From assembly GCA_029960065.1 (NCBI GenBank), contig JASCOF010000007.1, forward strand, positions 1-64,000: a stretch of DNA of 64,000 nt, in the 5' to 3' direction. Both the position numbers and the translations under genes were made by a program. The notes below the pieces were generated by a model. It was not told where the DNA came from and did no database searches. It was given only the letters and a program-made list of their open reading frames with translations. Shown here one piece after another: positions 54,746 through 63,058 of this stretch. Within the stretch, counting starts at the first letter, position 1; each line of letters opens with the position of its first letter. This DNA is from Flavobacteriaceae bacterium PS02336. Its GTDB lineage: Bacteria > Bacteroidota > Bacteroidia > Flavobacteriales > Flavobacteriaceae.

Positions 54746-55753
54746 TTACCCCCCAATTGCAATCATACTGCGGTTATCGAAGTGTTTTGCAGGATCATCC
54801 ATTTCATCCATCGTAACCATTCCGGCGCGAACTTTCTTTTTATTTTGAATGGATTCTGAAATTAAATTTGTGATTGATTCACCATTTCTAAAAGCCTTAA
54901 GTAAATCGGTTTCCGAATTAGAGAAAAGGCAGTTCTTAATTTTTCCGTCAGCCGTCAAGCGAATTCTGTTGCAGCTGTCACAAAACGGATTTGTTATGGA
55001 ACTGATGATTCCGAAATCACCTTGAAAATTTTTGATTTTATAATTTCTAGAAGTAAAGTTTTTTTCTTCTTCTAATTTTTGAATTTCTTCTTCATCAAAA
55101 ACATTTCCAACCAAAGATAAAATCTCTTGCTGCGAAACCATTTTACTTCTGTCCCATTCATTCCCGGCAAACGGCATAAATTCAATAAAACGAACCGAGA
55201 TTGGCAGAAACTGAGTTAGTTTTACAAAATCGACAATTTCATTGTCATTAAAACCTTTAATCAAAACTACGTTTACTTTTACCTGAAAATCATTATTTAA
55301 AAGCAAATGCAGATTATCAATTACCTTTTCAAACTGATTTCGAAGCGTTATAGAAGCGAATTTAGACGAAACCAAAGTATCTAAACTCAAGTTGATCTTT
55401 TTGACTTTAAATTGTTTTAAAGTCTCAATATGACGGTCAATTAAGATTCCGTTTGTAGTAATCGAAAGCGAAATATCCAAATCTGCTAATTTCGAAACAA
55501 TCTCTGGAAAATCTTTTCTCAATAAAGGTTCTCCCCCTGTTAACCTGATTTTGTCAACACCATTTTCTACGAAAGTCTGGGCTATACCAAAAATCTCGTC
55601 TGCCGTCATTAAGCTGGCTTTTGGAGAAAGCGCAATTCCGTCAGCCGGCATGCAGTACGTACAACGCAGGTTGCATTTTTCCAGCAGGGAAATGCGCAGA
55701 TAATTGTGTCTGCGCCCAAAACCGTCCGTCAAAATTGTGTTAGAGGCTGTCAT
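54746..55753 (-). CDS. moaA: GTP 3',8-cyclase (MoaA)
   Basis: 335 residues. The radical-SAM cluster is in CNLRCTYCMP (Cys27, Cys31, Cys34). The C-terminal [4Fe-4S] ligands are in NPFCDSCNR and KNCLF. The protein ends in GG, typical of MoaA. It catalyses the first step of Moco synthesis with MoaC. Its start overlaps the stop of moaCB by 14 bp. Confidence 0.97.
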   Translation of the reverse strand: MTASNTILTDGFGRRHNYLRISLLEKCNLRCTYCMPADGIALSPKASLMTADEIFGIAQTFVENGVDKIRLTGGEPLLRKDFPEIVSKLADLDISLSITTNGILIDRHIETLKQFKVKKINLSLDTLVSSKFASITLRNQFEKVIDNLHLLLNNDFQVKVNVVLIKGFNDNEIVDFVKLTQFLPISVRFIEFMPFAGNEWDRSKMVSQQEILSLVGNVFDEEEIQKLEEEKNFTSRNYKIKNFQGDFGIISSITNPFCDSCNRIRLTADGKIKNCLFSNSETDLLKAFRNGESITNLISESIQNKKKVRAGMVTMDEMDDPAKHFDNRSMIAIGG

Positions 55754-56654
55754 GGTTTTTACCTTTTAAAATATGAAAGACGTGCATTACATGTGGAAAA
55801 ACAGCGTCCATCGATTCTCTTACTCCATTTGTTGATCCTGGCAAAGCCAAAACCAAACTTTTACCTAAAGTTCCTGCCACGCTTCTAGACAACATTGCAT
55901 AAGGCATTCTCTGTTGTCCATAATTGCGGATTGCTTCTTCAATTCCTGGAATTCGGCTTTCTAAAATTGGTTCTAAAGCTTCTGGCGTTACATCTCTTGG
56001 CGATAATCCAGTTCCGCCGGTAAAAATAACCAGCTGATGTTCTCTGGCGAAAGCCTTAGTTTTTTCCTGAATAATATTTAATTCGTCTGGAATAATCTCA
56101 TAATGAGAAGTTTCAACTCCGTACGATTCTAATTTCTCTACAATTGTTTTTCCCGAACGATCTTCTTTATCTCCAGCAAAAATGGAATCGGAACAAACAA
56201 AAACGGCCGCTTTTATAGCGTTCGGAAATTTATTTTTGAAAGAAGATTTTCCGCCTTCTTTATTAATTAATTTGATGGTTGAAATTTCGATTTCTTTATC
56301 AATTGGTTTCAACATATCATACATAGTCAACGCTACGATTGATGCGCCATGCATCGCTTCAACCTCAACTCCGGTTTTATAAACGGTTTTTACATTAAAA
56401 ATAATCTGAATTTCTAAACCTTCAATTTGATATTCAACTGATGTAAATTCAATTGGAATTGGGTGACAATCCGGAATCGATAAATGCGTATTTTTTACCG
56501 CAAATAAACCCGCCGTTTTTGCCATTTCAAGCACATTTCCTTTCGGAACCAAATTATTTACCACCGCATCAATTGTTTCTTGTCTGCTGACTTTTACAAT
56601 TGCGGTTGCGGTTGCTTTTCTTAATGTGCTTATTTTATGCGTAATATCTACCAT
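55740..56654 (-). CDS. moaCB: Fused cyclic pyranopterin synthase and MogA/MoaB-type protein (MoaCB)
   Basis: 304 residues. The MoaC half (1-~150) keeps CHPIPI and the active-site run MYDMLKPIDKE with Asp and Lys. The MoaB half (~155-304) has FVCSDSIFAGDKEDRSGK, IFTGGTGLSPRD and the adenylation-type LALPGST. The fusion joins the second step of pterin synthesis with MPT adenylation. It sits between moaE (1-bp overlap) and moaA. Confidence 0.95.
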   Translation of the reverse strand: MVDITHKISTLRKATATAIVKVSRQETIDAVVNNLVPKGNVLEMAKTAGLFAVKNTHLSIPDCHPIPIEFTSVEYQIEGLEIQIIFNVKTVYKTGVEVEAMHGASIVALTMYDMLKPIDKEIEISTIKLINKEGGKSSFKNKFPNAIKAAVFVCSDSIFAGDKEDRSGKTIVEKLESYGVETSHYEIIPDELNIIQEKTKAFAREHQLVIFTGGTGLSPRDVTPEALEPILESRIPGIEEAIRNYGQQRMPYAMLSRSVAGTLGKSLVLALPGSTNGVRESMDAVFPHVMHVFHILKGKNHDSL

Positions 56655-57085
56655 TAACTATTTTGTTTCCAAGTGAAAGTATCATTTTCAAACATTTCTT
56701 TCCCAAAAATAGGAACATCAGTTTTAATCCAGTTTACGATTGCTTCTGTAGCTTCATAAACTTGTTTGCGGCGTGTTGCCGAAACAAAAACAAACAAACA
56801 GATTTCGCCTGCTTTTACAACGCCTAAACTATGGTAAATGTGCATGCAGGTTAAATCGAATTTAGCGAAAGCTTTTTCACGAATTGTATGTAATGCTTCG
56901 TTTGCCATATCGGTATAAGCTGAATAATCAATCGCTACGACTGTATTATCATGAATGACATCTGCACGAACTTGTCCTAAAAAAATGTTGTGTGCTCCAA
57001 TGGTATGTTTGGATTGGTGTTTCGCAATCGATTCGGCAATAAATTCAGGAGAAATTGGTCCTTCTACAAATACATTTTTACTCAT
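56654..57085 (-). CDS. moaE: Molybdopterin synthase catalytic subunit (MoaE)
   Basis: 143 residues. The family pattern GAHNIFLGQVRAD, VVAIDYSAYTDMA, MHIYHSLGVVKAGE and RKQVYEA is present. Near the C-terminus WIKTDVPIFGKE carries the conserved Lys region, with Gly where E. coli has the first Lys of the WKR motif. Forms MPT synthase with MoaD at 58322. The downstream moaCB overlaps its stop by 1 bp. Confidence 0.93.
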   Translation of the reverse strand: MSKNVFVEGPISPEFIAESIAKHQSKHTIGAHNIFLGQVRADVIHDNTVVAIDYSAYTDMANEALHTIREKAFAKFDLTCMHIYHSLGVVKAGEICLFVFVSATRRKQVYEATEAIVNWIKTDVPIFGKEMFENDTFTWKQNS

Positions 57086-57247
57086 TTTTTTTTATTTTTT
57101 TTGCCACTCCCGATAGCTATCGGGATATATGGATTACAAGGATTTTTTCTTTTGCCGCGAATTACACGAATTTTCACTAATTATATTTTATAGCAACGAA
57201 AGTTAACCTCAATATTGTCATTTCGACGAACATTTTAAAATCTGTAA
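57086..57247. repeat. Mosaic spacer between moeB and moaE
   Basis: Contains the short palindrome CCCGATAGCTATCGGG (57107-57122), a GCGAATTACACGAATTTTCAC word and a half-copy of the family B arm (GTCATTTCGACGAAC, 57220-57234). It separates moaE from the upstream Moco genes. Confidence 0.6.
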
Positions 57248-58315
57248 CTATATTTTTATTTCTTGTAATAATTGTTTCATTGCTAAAGCCCCTCCAGCAA
57301 TACTTTTTATATTTTTAAATTGATGCTTTTGAAGCAATTCTACTGCAATTTTACTTCTAATTCCAGATTGGCAGAAAATATAAATCGCTTGATTCTTATC
57401 CAATTTTTCGATTTCCTTTTCTAAATGCATTAACGGAATCTGAATTTGATTTTGCAAACTGATTTTTGGCGATTCATCACTATTTCTAACATCCAGAAAA
57501 AGAACCTCATCTTTGTTTATTTCATCCAAAAGGAATTCAAAATTTACCTCTTCGACTTCCCAATTATTGTATTTTTCTTCAAATATTGCTTTGCTTACAG
57601 ATTGTAATTCACTTTTATCGAAATCATACTTCTGTTGTTCATTATTTAGAATATTATAAACCAATATTTTACCGCTTAAAACTTCTCCAATTCCAAGAAT
57701 CATTTTTAAAACTTCATTGGCCTGAAGCATTCCAATAATTCCAACCGAAATTCCGATCACGCCGGCGTCTTCACAATTCAGTGCATTATTGTTTTCATCT
57801 GGATACAAACATCTGTATGTTGGCCCGTTTTGATAATTGAAAACCGAAACTTGTCCTTGAAATCTAAAAATAGATCCGTAAACCATTGGCTTATTGGTTA
57901 TCAGACAAGCATCGTTTATTAAATATTTAATCGAAATAGTATCTGTCGCATCTACAACAATATCATATTTTTCGAATAAAGTAAGAACATTTTTTCCTGA
58001 TAATTTCTCCGAAACCGCCGTTACTTTTACCAACGGATTCAATTCTGAAATCATCAATTTAGCTTCTTTTGCTTTCGATTTTCCAACACTAGACGTTTTA
58101 TAAATAACTTGACGGTGCAAATTAGAAACTTCGATAACGTCATCATCCACAATTCCAATCTCTCCTACTCCAGCCGCTGCTAAATAGGGCAAAATTGCAG
58201 CACCCAAACCACCGGCACCAACGACCAAAACTTTAGCTTTTGCTAATTTGTGCTGTCCCTCTTCTCCTATTTCAGGAAGTATTATTTGTCGGTTATATCG
58301 ATTTGATGTTTCCAT
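57248..58315 (-). CDS. moeB: MoaD adenylyltransferase with rhodanese domain (MoeB-type)
   Basis: 355 residues. The E1-like domain (1-~245) has VVGAGGLGAAILPYLAAAGV, the Arg finger in RYNRQI, and DATDTISIKYLIND. The C-terminal rhodanese domain (~250-355) has an active-site Cys in IFCQSGIRS, allowing sulfur transfer. The zinc-site cysteines of MoeB are mostly missing: only one Cys remains in TYRCLYP and the distal CxxC is absent. It activates MoaD, encoded 6 bp upstream. Confidence 0.92.
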   Translation of the reverse strand: METSNRYNRQIILPEIGEEGQHKLAKAKVLVVGAGGLGAAILPYLAAAGVGEIGIVDDDVIEVSNLHRQVIYKTSSVGKSKAKEAKLMISELNPLVKVTAVSEKLSGKNVLTLFEKYDIVVDATDTISIKYLINDACLITNKPMVYGSIFRFQGQVSVFNYQNGPTYRCLYPDENNNALNCEDAGVIGISVGIIGMLQANEVLKMILGIGEVLSGKILVYNILNNEQQKYDFDKSELQSVSKAIFEEKYNNWEVEEVNFEFLLDEINKDEVLFLDVRNSDESPKISLQNQIQIPLMHLEKEIEKLDKNQAIYIFCQSGIRSKIAVELLQKHQFKNIKSIAGGALAMKQLLQEIKI

Positions 58316-58321
58316 ACTCTT

Positions 58322-58561
58322 TTATCCTCCTGCAAACGGCGGTAATAAAGCTATAATATCACTTGTCTGTAAAGTGTAATCTGATGTCTTTGAAACTATT
58401 TTTTGATTGACTGCAACGCTAAAATTCAGTGAATCAAATTCATATTTTTCGTTTAAATTCTGCAATAATTTCTGCAATGATAATTCTTCAGAAAAAGATA
58501 ATTTTTCGAATTCACATTTCGTCTTTTCAGCGACAGCTCCAAAATATTTTACCTCGATCAT
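58322..58561 (-). CDS. moaD: Molybdopterin synthase sulfur carrier subunit (MoaD)
   Basis: 79 residues, beta-grasp ubiquitin-like. The C-terminal double glycine is present (LLPPFAGG) and is thiocarboxylated by MoeB. It lies 2 bp downstream of cobA and 6 bp upstream of moeB. Confidence 0.92.
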   Translation of the reverse strand: MIEVKYFGAVAEKTKCEFEKLSFSEELSLQKLLQNLNEKYEFDSLNFSVAVNQKIVSKTSDYTLQTSDIIALLPPFAGG

Positions 58562-58563
58562 TT

Positions 58564-59352
58564 TTATAAATTTAAATTCTGAAAAATAAATTCGTCATCA
58601 AAATGTTCCTGAAAATAGGAAATCCAGCTGGATGTATTTCTTACGACTTCCCCAATAACAATAATTGCCGGTGATGCTATATTTTTTTCTGATACCAATT
58701 TAGTAATTGTATTGATAGTTCCAATTACTTTTTGCTCTGAATTTTTCGTTCCGTTTTGAATAATAGCAACCGGAAGATCGTCATTTCTGTTTTCTTGATA
58801 GATCGAAATAATTTCGTCTAACTTATGCATTCCCATTAAGATAACGACCGTTGCCGCCGATTTTGAAGCTAACTGAATGTCTTTTGATAATTTATGATCT
58901 GAAGTTGTTCCAGTAATTACCCAAAAACTTTCGGCAACTTTACGTTGTGTCAAACTAATTCCAACGGAAGCCGGAACTCCCAAAGCCGATGAAATTCCAG
59001 GAACAATAGCAGTTTCAATTCCAAAATCTTCTGCAAATTCTATTTCTTCGCTTCCTCTTCCAAAAACAAACGGGTCACCGCCTTTTAATCGAACCACATG
59101 TCCGTGTGTTTTTGCCATCGAAACAATCAAATCATTAATCTGATCTTGGGTATAAGCATGACAGCCTAATCGTTTTCCAACAAAAACAATTTCAGCTTTT
59201 GATGCATATTCTAATAATTCCTCGTTTACCAAAGCATCATATAAAACTACATCGGCACTTTTTAAAGCTTTTATGGCTTTCATCGTAATCAATTCAACAT
59301 CGCCGGGACCTGCACCGACAATGGTTAATTTTGGTGTTTTTAAAGTTTTCAT
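58564..59352 (-). CDS. cobA: Uroporphyrinogen-III C-methyltransferase
   Basis: 262 residues. SAM-dependent SUMT with VGAGPGDVELITMKAIK, VRLKGGDPFVFGRG, VPGISSALGVPA and LMGMHKLDEI. It makes precorrin-2, the precursor of siroheme required by NirB. No fused Met8/CysG dehydrogenase-chelatase is attached, so that step must be elsewhere. Confidence 0.95.
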   Translation of the reverse strand: MKTLKTPKLTIVGAGPGDVELITMKAIKALKSADVVLYDALVNEELLEYASKAEIVFVGKRLGCHAYTQDQINDLIVSMAKTHGHVVRLKGGDPFVFGRGSEEIEFAEDFGIETAIVPGISSALGVPASVGISLTQRKVAESFWVITGTTSDHKLSKDIQLASKSAATVVILMGMHKLDEIISIYQENRNDDLPVAIIQNGTKNSEQKVIGTINTITKLVSEKNIASPAIIVIGEVVRNTSSWISYFQEHFDDEFIFQNLNL

Positions 59353-59358
59353 ACTGCT

Positions 59359-59931
59359 TTAAATTGAATTGATATTTAAATCGTTTAATTCGTCTGCCGA
59401 ATTAATATTGGTTAAATGAAAATTTTCACTTTCTTCTATATTGATAATCTGGTGCGGTACTTTGGCCAATAGATCCATCATTTTCAATTCATTAGAATCG
59501 ATAGCACTTTTTATAACAGGGACAATTTCTTTTGAATAAATTCCGATTAACGGATGTGTTTTACTTTCGGAAGCAAAAACCGTTATCCCTGCTTCATTAG
59601 TGTGTTTCGAAATTAATTCCTGCAGTAATTCTGGTGATATCAGTGGAATATCACAACTTAAAATCAAATTAAATTCGGTTTCAGAATGTGACAAAGCAGT
59701 GTAAATGCCACCCAACGGTCCTTTATCTTCAATTAAGTCTGGTATTTTATCATACGGCAGATAATCGTACTCTTTGGATGCTGTGATTAATTTTATATGA
59801 TTAGTTATTGGCAGAATCGCTTGGATAATATGTTCTATAAAAGGTTTTTTCTGAAACAAAACCAATCCTTTTTCTGACTGCATTCGGGAGCTTTTTCCTC
59901 CACAAAGAATAAATACTGTTAGTGTTTTCAT
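59359..59931 (-). CDS. mobA: Molybdenum cofactor guanylyltransferase (MobA)
   Basis: 190 residues. Nucleotidyltransferase start ILCGGKSSRMQSEKGLV, then DKGPLGGIYTALS and LSCDIPLISPEL. Attaches GMP to Moco to form MGD for the nitrate reductase. 6 bp upstream of cobA in the operon. Confidence 0.95.
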   Translation of the reverse strand: MKTLTVFILCGGKSSRMQSEKGLVLFQKKPFIEHIIQAILPITNHIKLITASKEYDYLPYDKIPDLIEDKGPLGGIYTALSHSETEFNLILSCDIPLISPELLQELISKHTNEAGITVFASESKTHPLIGIYSKEIVPVIKSAIDSNELKMMDLLAKVPHQIINIEESENFHLTNINSADELNDLNINSI

Positions 59932-59949
59932 AGCTTTTTTGTTTCAGGT

Positions 59950-60100
59950 TGAAATGAGTTTTTAACGCAAAGGGCGCTTAGTTTTTTTCAATTAGCAGCT
60001 TTAAATTTAAGTTCGCAAAGCTGAATCTTTACAATGCTTTGCGTGCTTTACTTTTTTAAAACCGCTTTACAAAATCTTGCGAGCTTTGCAGTTAAGTTCA
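59950..60100. repeat. Mosaic repeat spacer with GCAAAG/CTTTGC words
   Basis: About 150 bp with AACGCAAAGGGCGCTTAG, GTTCGCAAAGCTGAATC and inverted partners such as GCTTTGCGTGC. Same word set as 51990-52175. No gene seen. Confidence 0.55.
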
Positions 60101-60108
60101 ACTTATTG

Positions 60109-60855
60109 TCAAGGAAAAATCAATTTGATACTTGCCATCAAAATGACCGTTCCTAAAACCATTTTTAATGTTCTATTCGAAAATTTCCCGCTTCCGTAAA
60201 ATCCACCTAACATTCCTCCTACTACTGCAATTGGAACTAGGTAAAAACTTTCCATCGGAACCGTTTTTCCTCCTAAAAAGAATCCCAGCATTCCTGCGAA
60301 TGAGTTTACAAAAATGAACAAACTCGAAACTGCAGCCGATTCTTTTACTGATGCCCAGCCTAAAAATAATAATATCGGACTTAAAATAATTCCGCCTCCA
60401 ATACCCAGCATTCCAGATAATAATCCGATTGCAAAACCAATTATTAAGGCAAACGGAAGATTAATTTTTACTTCTTCTTTTTCTTTAAAATTAAAAACTC
60501 CAAATAATCTCAAAGCTGCAAAAACCAATACAAGTCCAAGAATTATTTTATAAATCGTATTGTCTAAAGTGATAAAACCGCCAATGAATGCTGCAGGAAT
60601 TGAAGCTATCGCAAACGGATAAAACAATTTGGGCTTGAAATAATTATTTCGGTAATAAAACAAAAACGAAATACTCGAAACAAATAAGTTCAATAACAAA
60701 GCCGATGGTTTCATAATTGAGATTGGAAAAGCAAAAATACTCATCAAAGCCAGATAACCCGAAGCTCCGCCATGTCCGACACTAGAATATAAAAATGCAA
60801 TTACAATTAATGCGAAACTGAATAATAGTATATTTTCGGAACTTAGGAGACTCAT
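60109..60855 (-). CDS. TauE/SafE family anion exporter
   Basis: 248 residues from the ATG at 60855; the longer frame begins at TTG inside a repeat. About eight helices with the family's GHGGASGYLALM in the first half and LSGMLGIGGGIILSPILLFL in the second. TauE/SafE proteins move sulfite, sulfonates or other anions. Within a Moco/nitrate operon it may handle sulfite, nitrite or molybdate, but the substrate is not shown. Confidence 0.88.
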   Translation of the reverse strand: MSLLSSENILLFSFALIVIAFLYSSVGHGGASGYLALMSIFAFPISIMKPSALLLNLFVSSISFLFYYRNNYFKPKLFYPFAIASIPAAFIGGFITLDNTIYKIILGLVLVFAALRLFGVFNFKEKEEVKINLPFALIIGFAIGLLSGMLGIGGGIILSPILLFLGWASVKESAAVSSLFIFVNSFAGMLGFFLGGKTVPMESFYLVPIAVVGGMLGGFYGSGKFSNRTLKMVLGTVILMASIKLIFP

Positions 60856-60919
60856 TTTTTTGTTTTCTTTTGTTTCAGGTTTCAAGTTTCAGGTTCTTAC
60901 TTTTTGTTTAAACTGAAAT

Positions 60920-60950
60920 CTATTTTCTATTTTCTATTTTCTATTTTCTA
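60920..60950. repeat. CTATTTT heptamer tandem repeat
   Basis: Four complete CTATTTT units and a partial fifth between moeA and the TauE gene. Could vary in length by slippage, but it lies after moeA and 65 bp before the next start, so an effect on expression is uncertain. Confidence 0.7.
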
Positions 60951-60957
60951 AAAAAAT

Positions 60958-62130
60958 CTAATCAATTGGAAGAATGGTTACGGATTCTCCTTTTTTCATC
61001 TTCTCGCAGTTTTGTTCTACAACCACTAAACCATTTGCAATGGCAAAAGAATTTAGCATTGAAGAAGCTTGTCCGTCTAAAATCGTAACATTGGTTTCAT
61101 CATACAATGCCTTTAAGAACAATGTTTTGCCTGTTGTATTTTGTATGTCATTATCCAGTTTTCTTATAATTTTTGGAAGATGAGTATTTGAATATCCCAT
61201 CAGATTTTTTACAGCTGGATAAACATAAATGTAAAAGTTCGTTAGTGACGAAGCCGGATTGCCCGGAAGCGCAAATACCAAAGTATTTTTTTTGGATCCA
61301 AAAAACATTGGTTTACCTGGCTTTTGATTTATCTTGTAAAAAAGTTCCTGAACTCCATTTTCCAACAAAGCTTCTTTCACAAAATCATAATCACCAACCG
61401 AAATTCCACCAGAAATCAATACAATATCATTTTTTTTCAACAGGTCTTTCAAAACATTTTTGGTTTCTTTCAAGCTATCCTTTACTCTAAAAACCTTTGC
61501 ATTTTTAATACCTATTGTCTGTAAAGCAGCTTGCAGCATTACGGAATTACTCTCGTAAATTTTTCCTTTTTTCAGCTTTTTTCCTGGCTCTACCAATTCA
61601 TTTCCCGTAACCAAAATGGCAATTTTAGGTTTTTTATACACTTCAATTTCTGTAATTCCTAAACAGGTTAAAAAACCAATTGCGGCTGGCGTAATTACTG
61701 TATTGGCATCAAAAACAACATCTTCTTCATTAATCTGTTCGCCTTTATTTCTAACATTTGCAAAAGGTTCCGGTTTTTTAGCAATCAAAATTGAATCTCC
61801 ATTTACCATAACATCTTCCTGCATTACTACAGTATCTGCATTTTTAGGAACGTAAGCACCGGTAAAAATTCGGATTGCTTCATTTTCTTTTAGTTTTACA
61901 TTATCATGATCTCCTGCCTGCGAAATCCCAATTACATCAAACTGATGCCTATCTGAATGAATAAAAGCATATCCATCCATAGCTGATTGACGAAATGGCG
62001 GCATAGCGATGGGCGAGTAAACTGTTTCTGCCAGAACGAAACCAAGTGCTTTGTGTACTGATATCTTCTGTTTGGGCATATTTGAGCTGTTTGCTGCAAC
62101 AATTTCTAAGGCTTTTTTAACTTCAATCAT
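60958..62130 (-). CDS. moeA: Molybdopterin molybdotransferase (MoeA)
   Basis: 390 residues. PPFRQSAMDGYA, TGAYVPKNADTVVMQED, LVTGNELV, ISGGISVGDYDFV and ALPGNPASS mark the MoeA domains, with the C-terminal beta-barrel to residue 390. It inserts molybdate into adenylated MPT. First gene of the minus-strand Moco operon, with the shared operator upstream at 62170-62191. Confidence 0.96.
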   Translation of the reverse strand: MIEVKKALEIVAANSSNMPKQKISVHKALGFVLAETVYSPIAMPPFRQSAMDGYAFIHSDRHQFDVIGISQAGDHDNVKLKENEAIRIFTGAYVPKNADTVVMQEDVMVNGDSILIAKKPEPFANVRNKGEQINEEDVVFDANTVITPAAIGFLTCLGITEIEVYKKPKIAILVTGNELVEPGKKLKKGKIYESNSVMLQAALQTIGIKNAKVFRVKDSLKETKNVLKDLLKKNDIVLISGGISVGDYDFVKEALLENGVQELFYKINQKPGKPMFFGSKKNTLVFALPGNPASSLTNFYIYVYPAVKNLMGYSNTHLPKIIRKLDNDIQNTTGKTLFLKALYDETNVTILDGQASSMLNSFAIANGLVVVEQNCEKMKKGESVTILPID

Positions 62131-62169
62131 TTTTATCTAGATATAAAACTAAGTAAAAATACTTATTTA

Positions 62170-62191
62170 CAAATATAAGTATTTCTGCTTA
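62170..62191 (-). promoter_or_regulatory. moeA promoter with TAAGCA-N4-TACTTA operator
   Basis: On the minus strand TAAGCA-GAAA-TACTTA (62176-62191) runs into TATATTTG (62170-62177), the -7 box. Same construction as the nirB and nitrate reductase promoters. It lies 40 bp before the moeA start and probably drives the Moco operon. Confidence 0.6.
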
Positions 62192-62436
62192 CGGTGAACA
62201 TTTTTTTTGGTTTTATTTTAATTTCTATAAAATTACTGTAATTTATTCAAAATCAACTTTAAAATTCACATGTGATTTGTATAAAATAAACATATAAATC
62301 ACTTTTAAAGACTTTTTTAGGGTTTCAATTTCCTTTTTAATGTAATTCTGCCATTCGACTTTTACTCAAAACAAGTATAAAATACTACAATTTTATACAT
62401 GCTTTAAAATTTAATTTAACATTTGTTTCAATTACG

Positions 62437-62515
62437 GGCCGACTCCTAATCCGCATGCAATAAGGGATTAGAAAGCGGAACCCCTAATCTGAAGTCTATA
62501 CAAAGGGATATTTTT
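62437..62515 (+). ncRNA. Structured GC-rich block, possible small RNA or riboswitch-like element
   Basis: A GC-rich island in very AT-rich sequence. CTAATCC (62446-62452) can pair with GGATTAG (62465-62471), and GATTAG within that arm can instead pair with CTAATC (62484-62489); CCGC (62451-62454) also pairs with GCGG (62475-62478). A TTTTTTAAAA run follows. The mutually exclusive pairings are riboswitch-like, but the block lies upstream of the SusC promoter, so a separate transcript is possible. I could not match it to a known family. Strand is a guess. Confidence 0.3.
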
Positions 62516-62534
62516 TAAAAAAAAAGTAAACAAA

Positions 62535-62567
62535 TTTTTGGTTTTTATTATATAAAAATTAACTTTG
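62535..62567 (+). promoter_or_regulatory. Promoter of the SusC leader transcript
   Basis: TTTTTG (62535-62540) and TAACTTTG (62560-62567) match the Bacteroidota -33/-7 consensus (TTTG, TAnnTTTG) with 19 bp between. The start site would be near 62575, about 485 nt before the SusC ATG, giving an unusually long leader. Confidence 0.65.
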
Positions 62568-62621
62568 TCTATAGGATTAGTAGAGTTTAAAATAATATTT
62601 CAAACTAAAAAAATTATTATT

Positions 62622-62708
62622 GTGAAAACAACAGAAAGCATACTGCATTACATTCTTCCTAAAAAGTACACTTATAACCCTTCTTGTTGTATGTGTTTTT
62701 GTTGTTAA
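62622..62708 (+). CDS. Putative Cys-rich leader peptide 1
   Basis: A 28-codon frame beginning with GTG (or an in-frame ATT just before) and ending CCMCFCC immediately before TAA. Five cysteines in the last seven residues is far from chance composition in AT-rich sequence. No domain; probably a translated leader whose ribosome position reports cysteinyl-tRNA supply. Confidence 0.45.
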   Translation: MKTTESILHYILPKKYTYNPSCCMCFCC

Positions 62709-62892
62709 AAATCTACTTTTATTTTGTTTGCTAATTTTTACATAAAAGCAAATTTCTTAAAAAAACACCACCAAAAATATTTATTGCATTTACCCAAAAA
62801 TCTCTCTGAGGCACTTTTATGCTTTGGAAAGATTCTTGAAACCATACCTTTTATTCAGAAATTAAATAACTAACAACTAAAAAAAAACTAAA

Positions 62893-62925
62893 ATGAAAAC
62901 AATGCAAACCTGTTGCTGTAAATAA
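62893..62925 (+). CDS. Putative Cys-rich leader peptide 2
   Basis: Ten codons, MKTMQTCCCK, with three consecutive Cys codons (TGT TGC TGT) just before the end, followed 5 nt after the stop by the perfect hairpin at 62931-62956. The ATG is preceded by an A-rich stretch typical of translated starts here. It has the layout of an attenuator peptide and shares the Cys-cluster theme of the upstream 28-codon frame. Confidence 0.5.
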   Translation: MKTMQTCCCK

Positions 62926-62930
62926 AAAAA

Positions 62931-62956
62931 GCCATTTCTGCGGCAACAGAAATGGC
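62931..62956 (+). other. Hairpin after leader peptide 2
   Basis: GCCATTTCTG (62931-62940) and CAGAAATGGC (62947-62956) pair perfectly around CGGCAA. AAGCC (62929-62933) can alternatively pair with GGCTT (62959-62963). There is no T-tract, so it is not a classical terminator; it may control translation or Rho access. Confidence 0.6.
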
Positions 62957-63058
62957 AAGGCTTAAAGAACATTTATCACTAAATCAAGAACACTTTTAGA
63001 GTGCTGTATAAACAGTGCTCAGGGCGTCTTGTTAATTACTTAAAACCAGTACAAAGAA

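Larger units (their letters stand above)
62192..63058. other. Long leader and intergenic region before the SusC gene
   Basis: About 870 bp between the moeA promoter and the SusC start. It contains a structured block (62437-62515), a good promoter (62535-62567), two tiny Cys-rich reading frames (62622-62708 and 62893-62925) and a hairpin (62931-62956), listed separately. Confidence 0.7.

Noticed and set aside
62430..62520. SAM, TPP or Moco riboswitch
   Set aside because: The known core sequences of these classes are not present, so only a generic structured block is reported.
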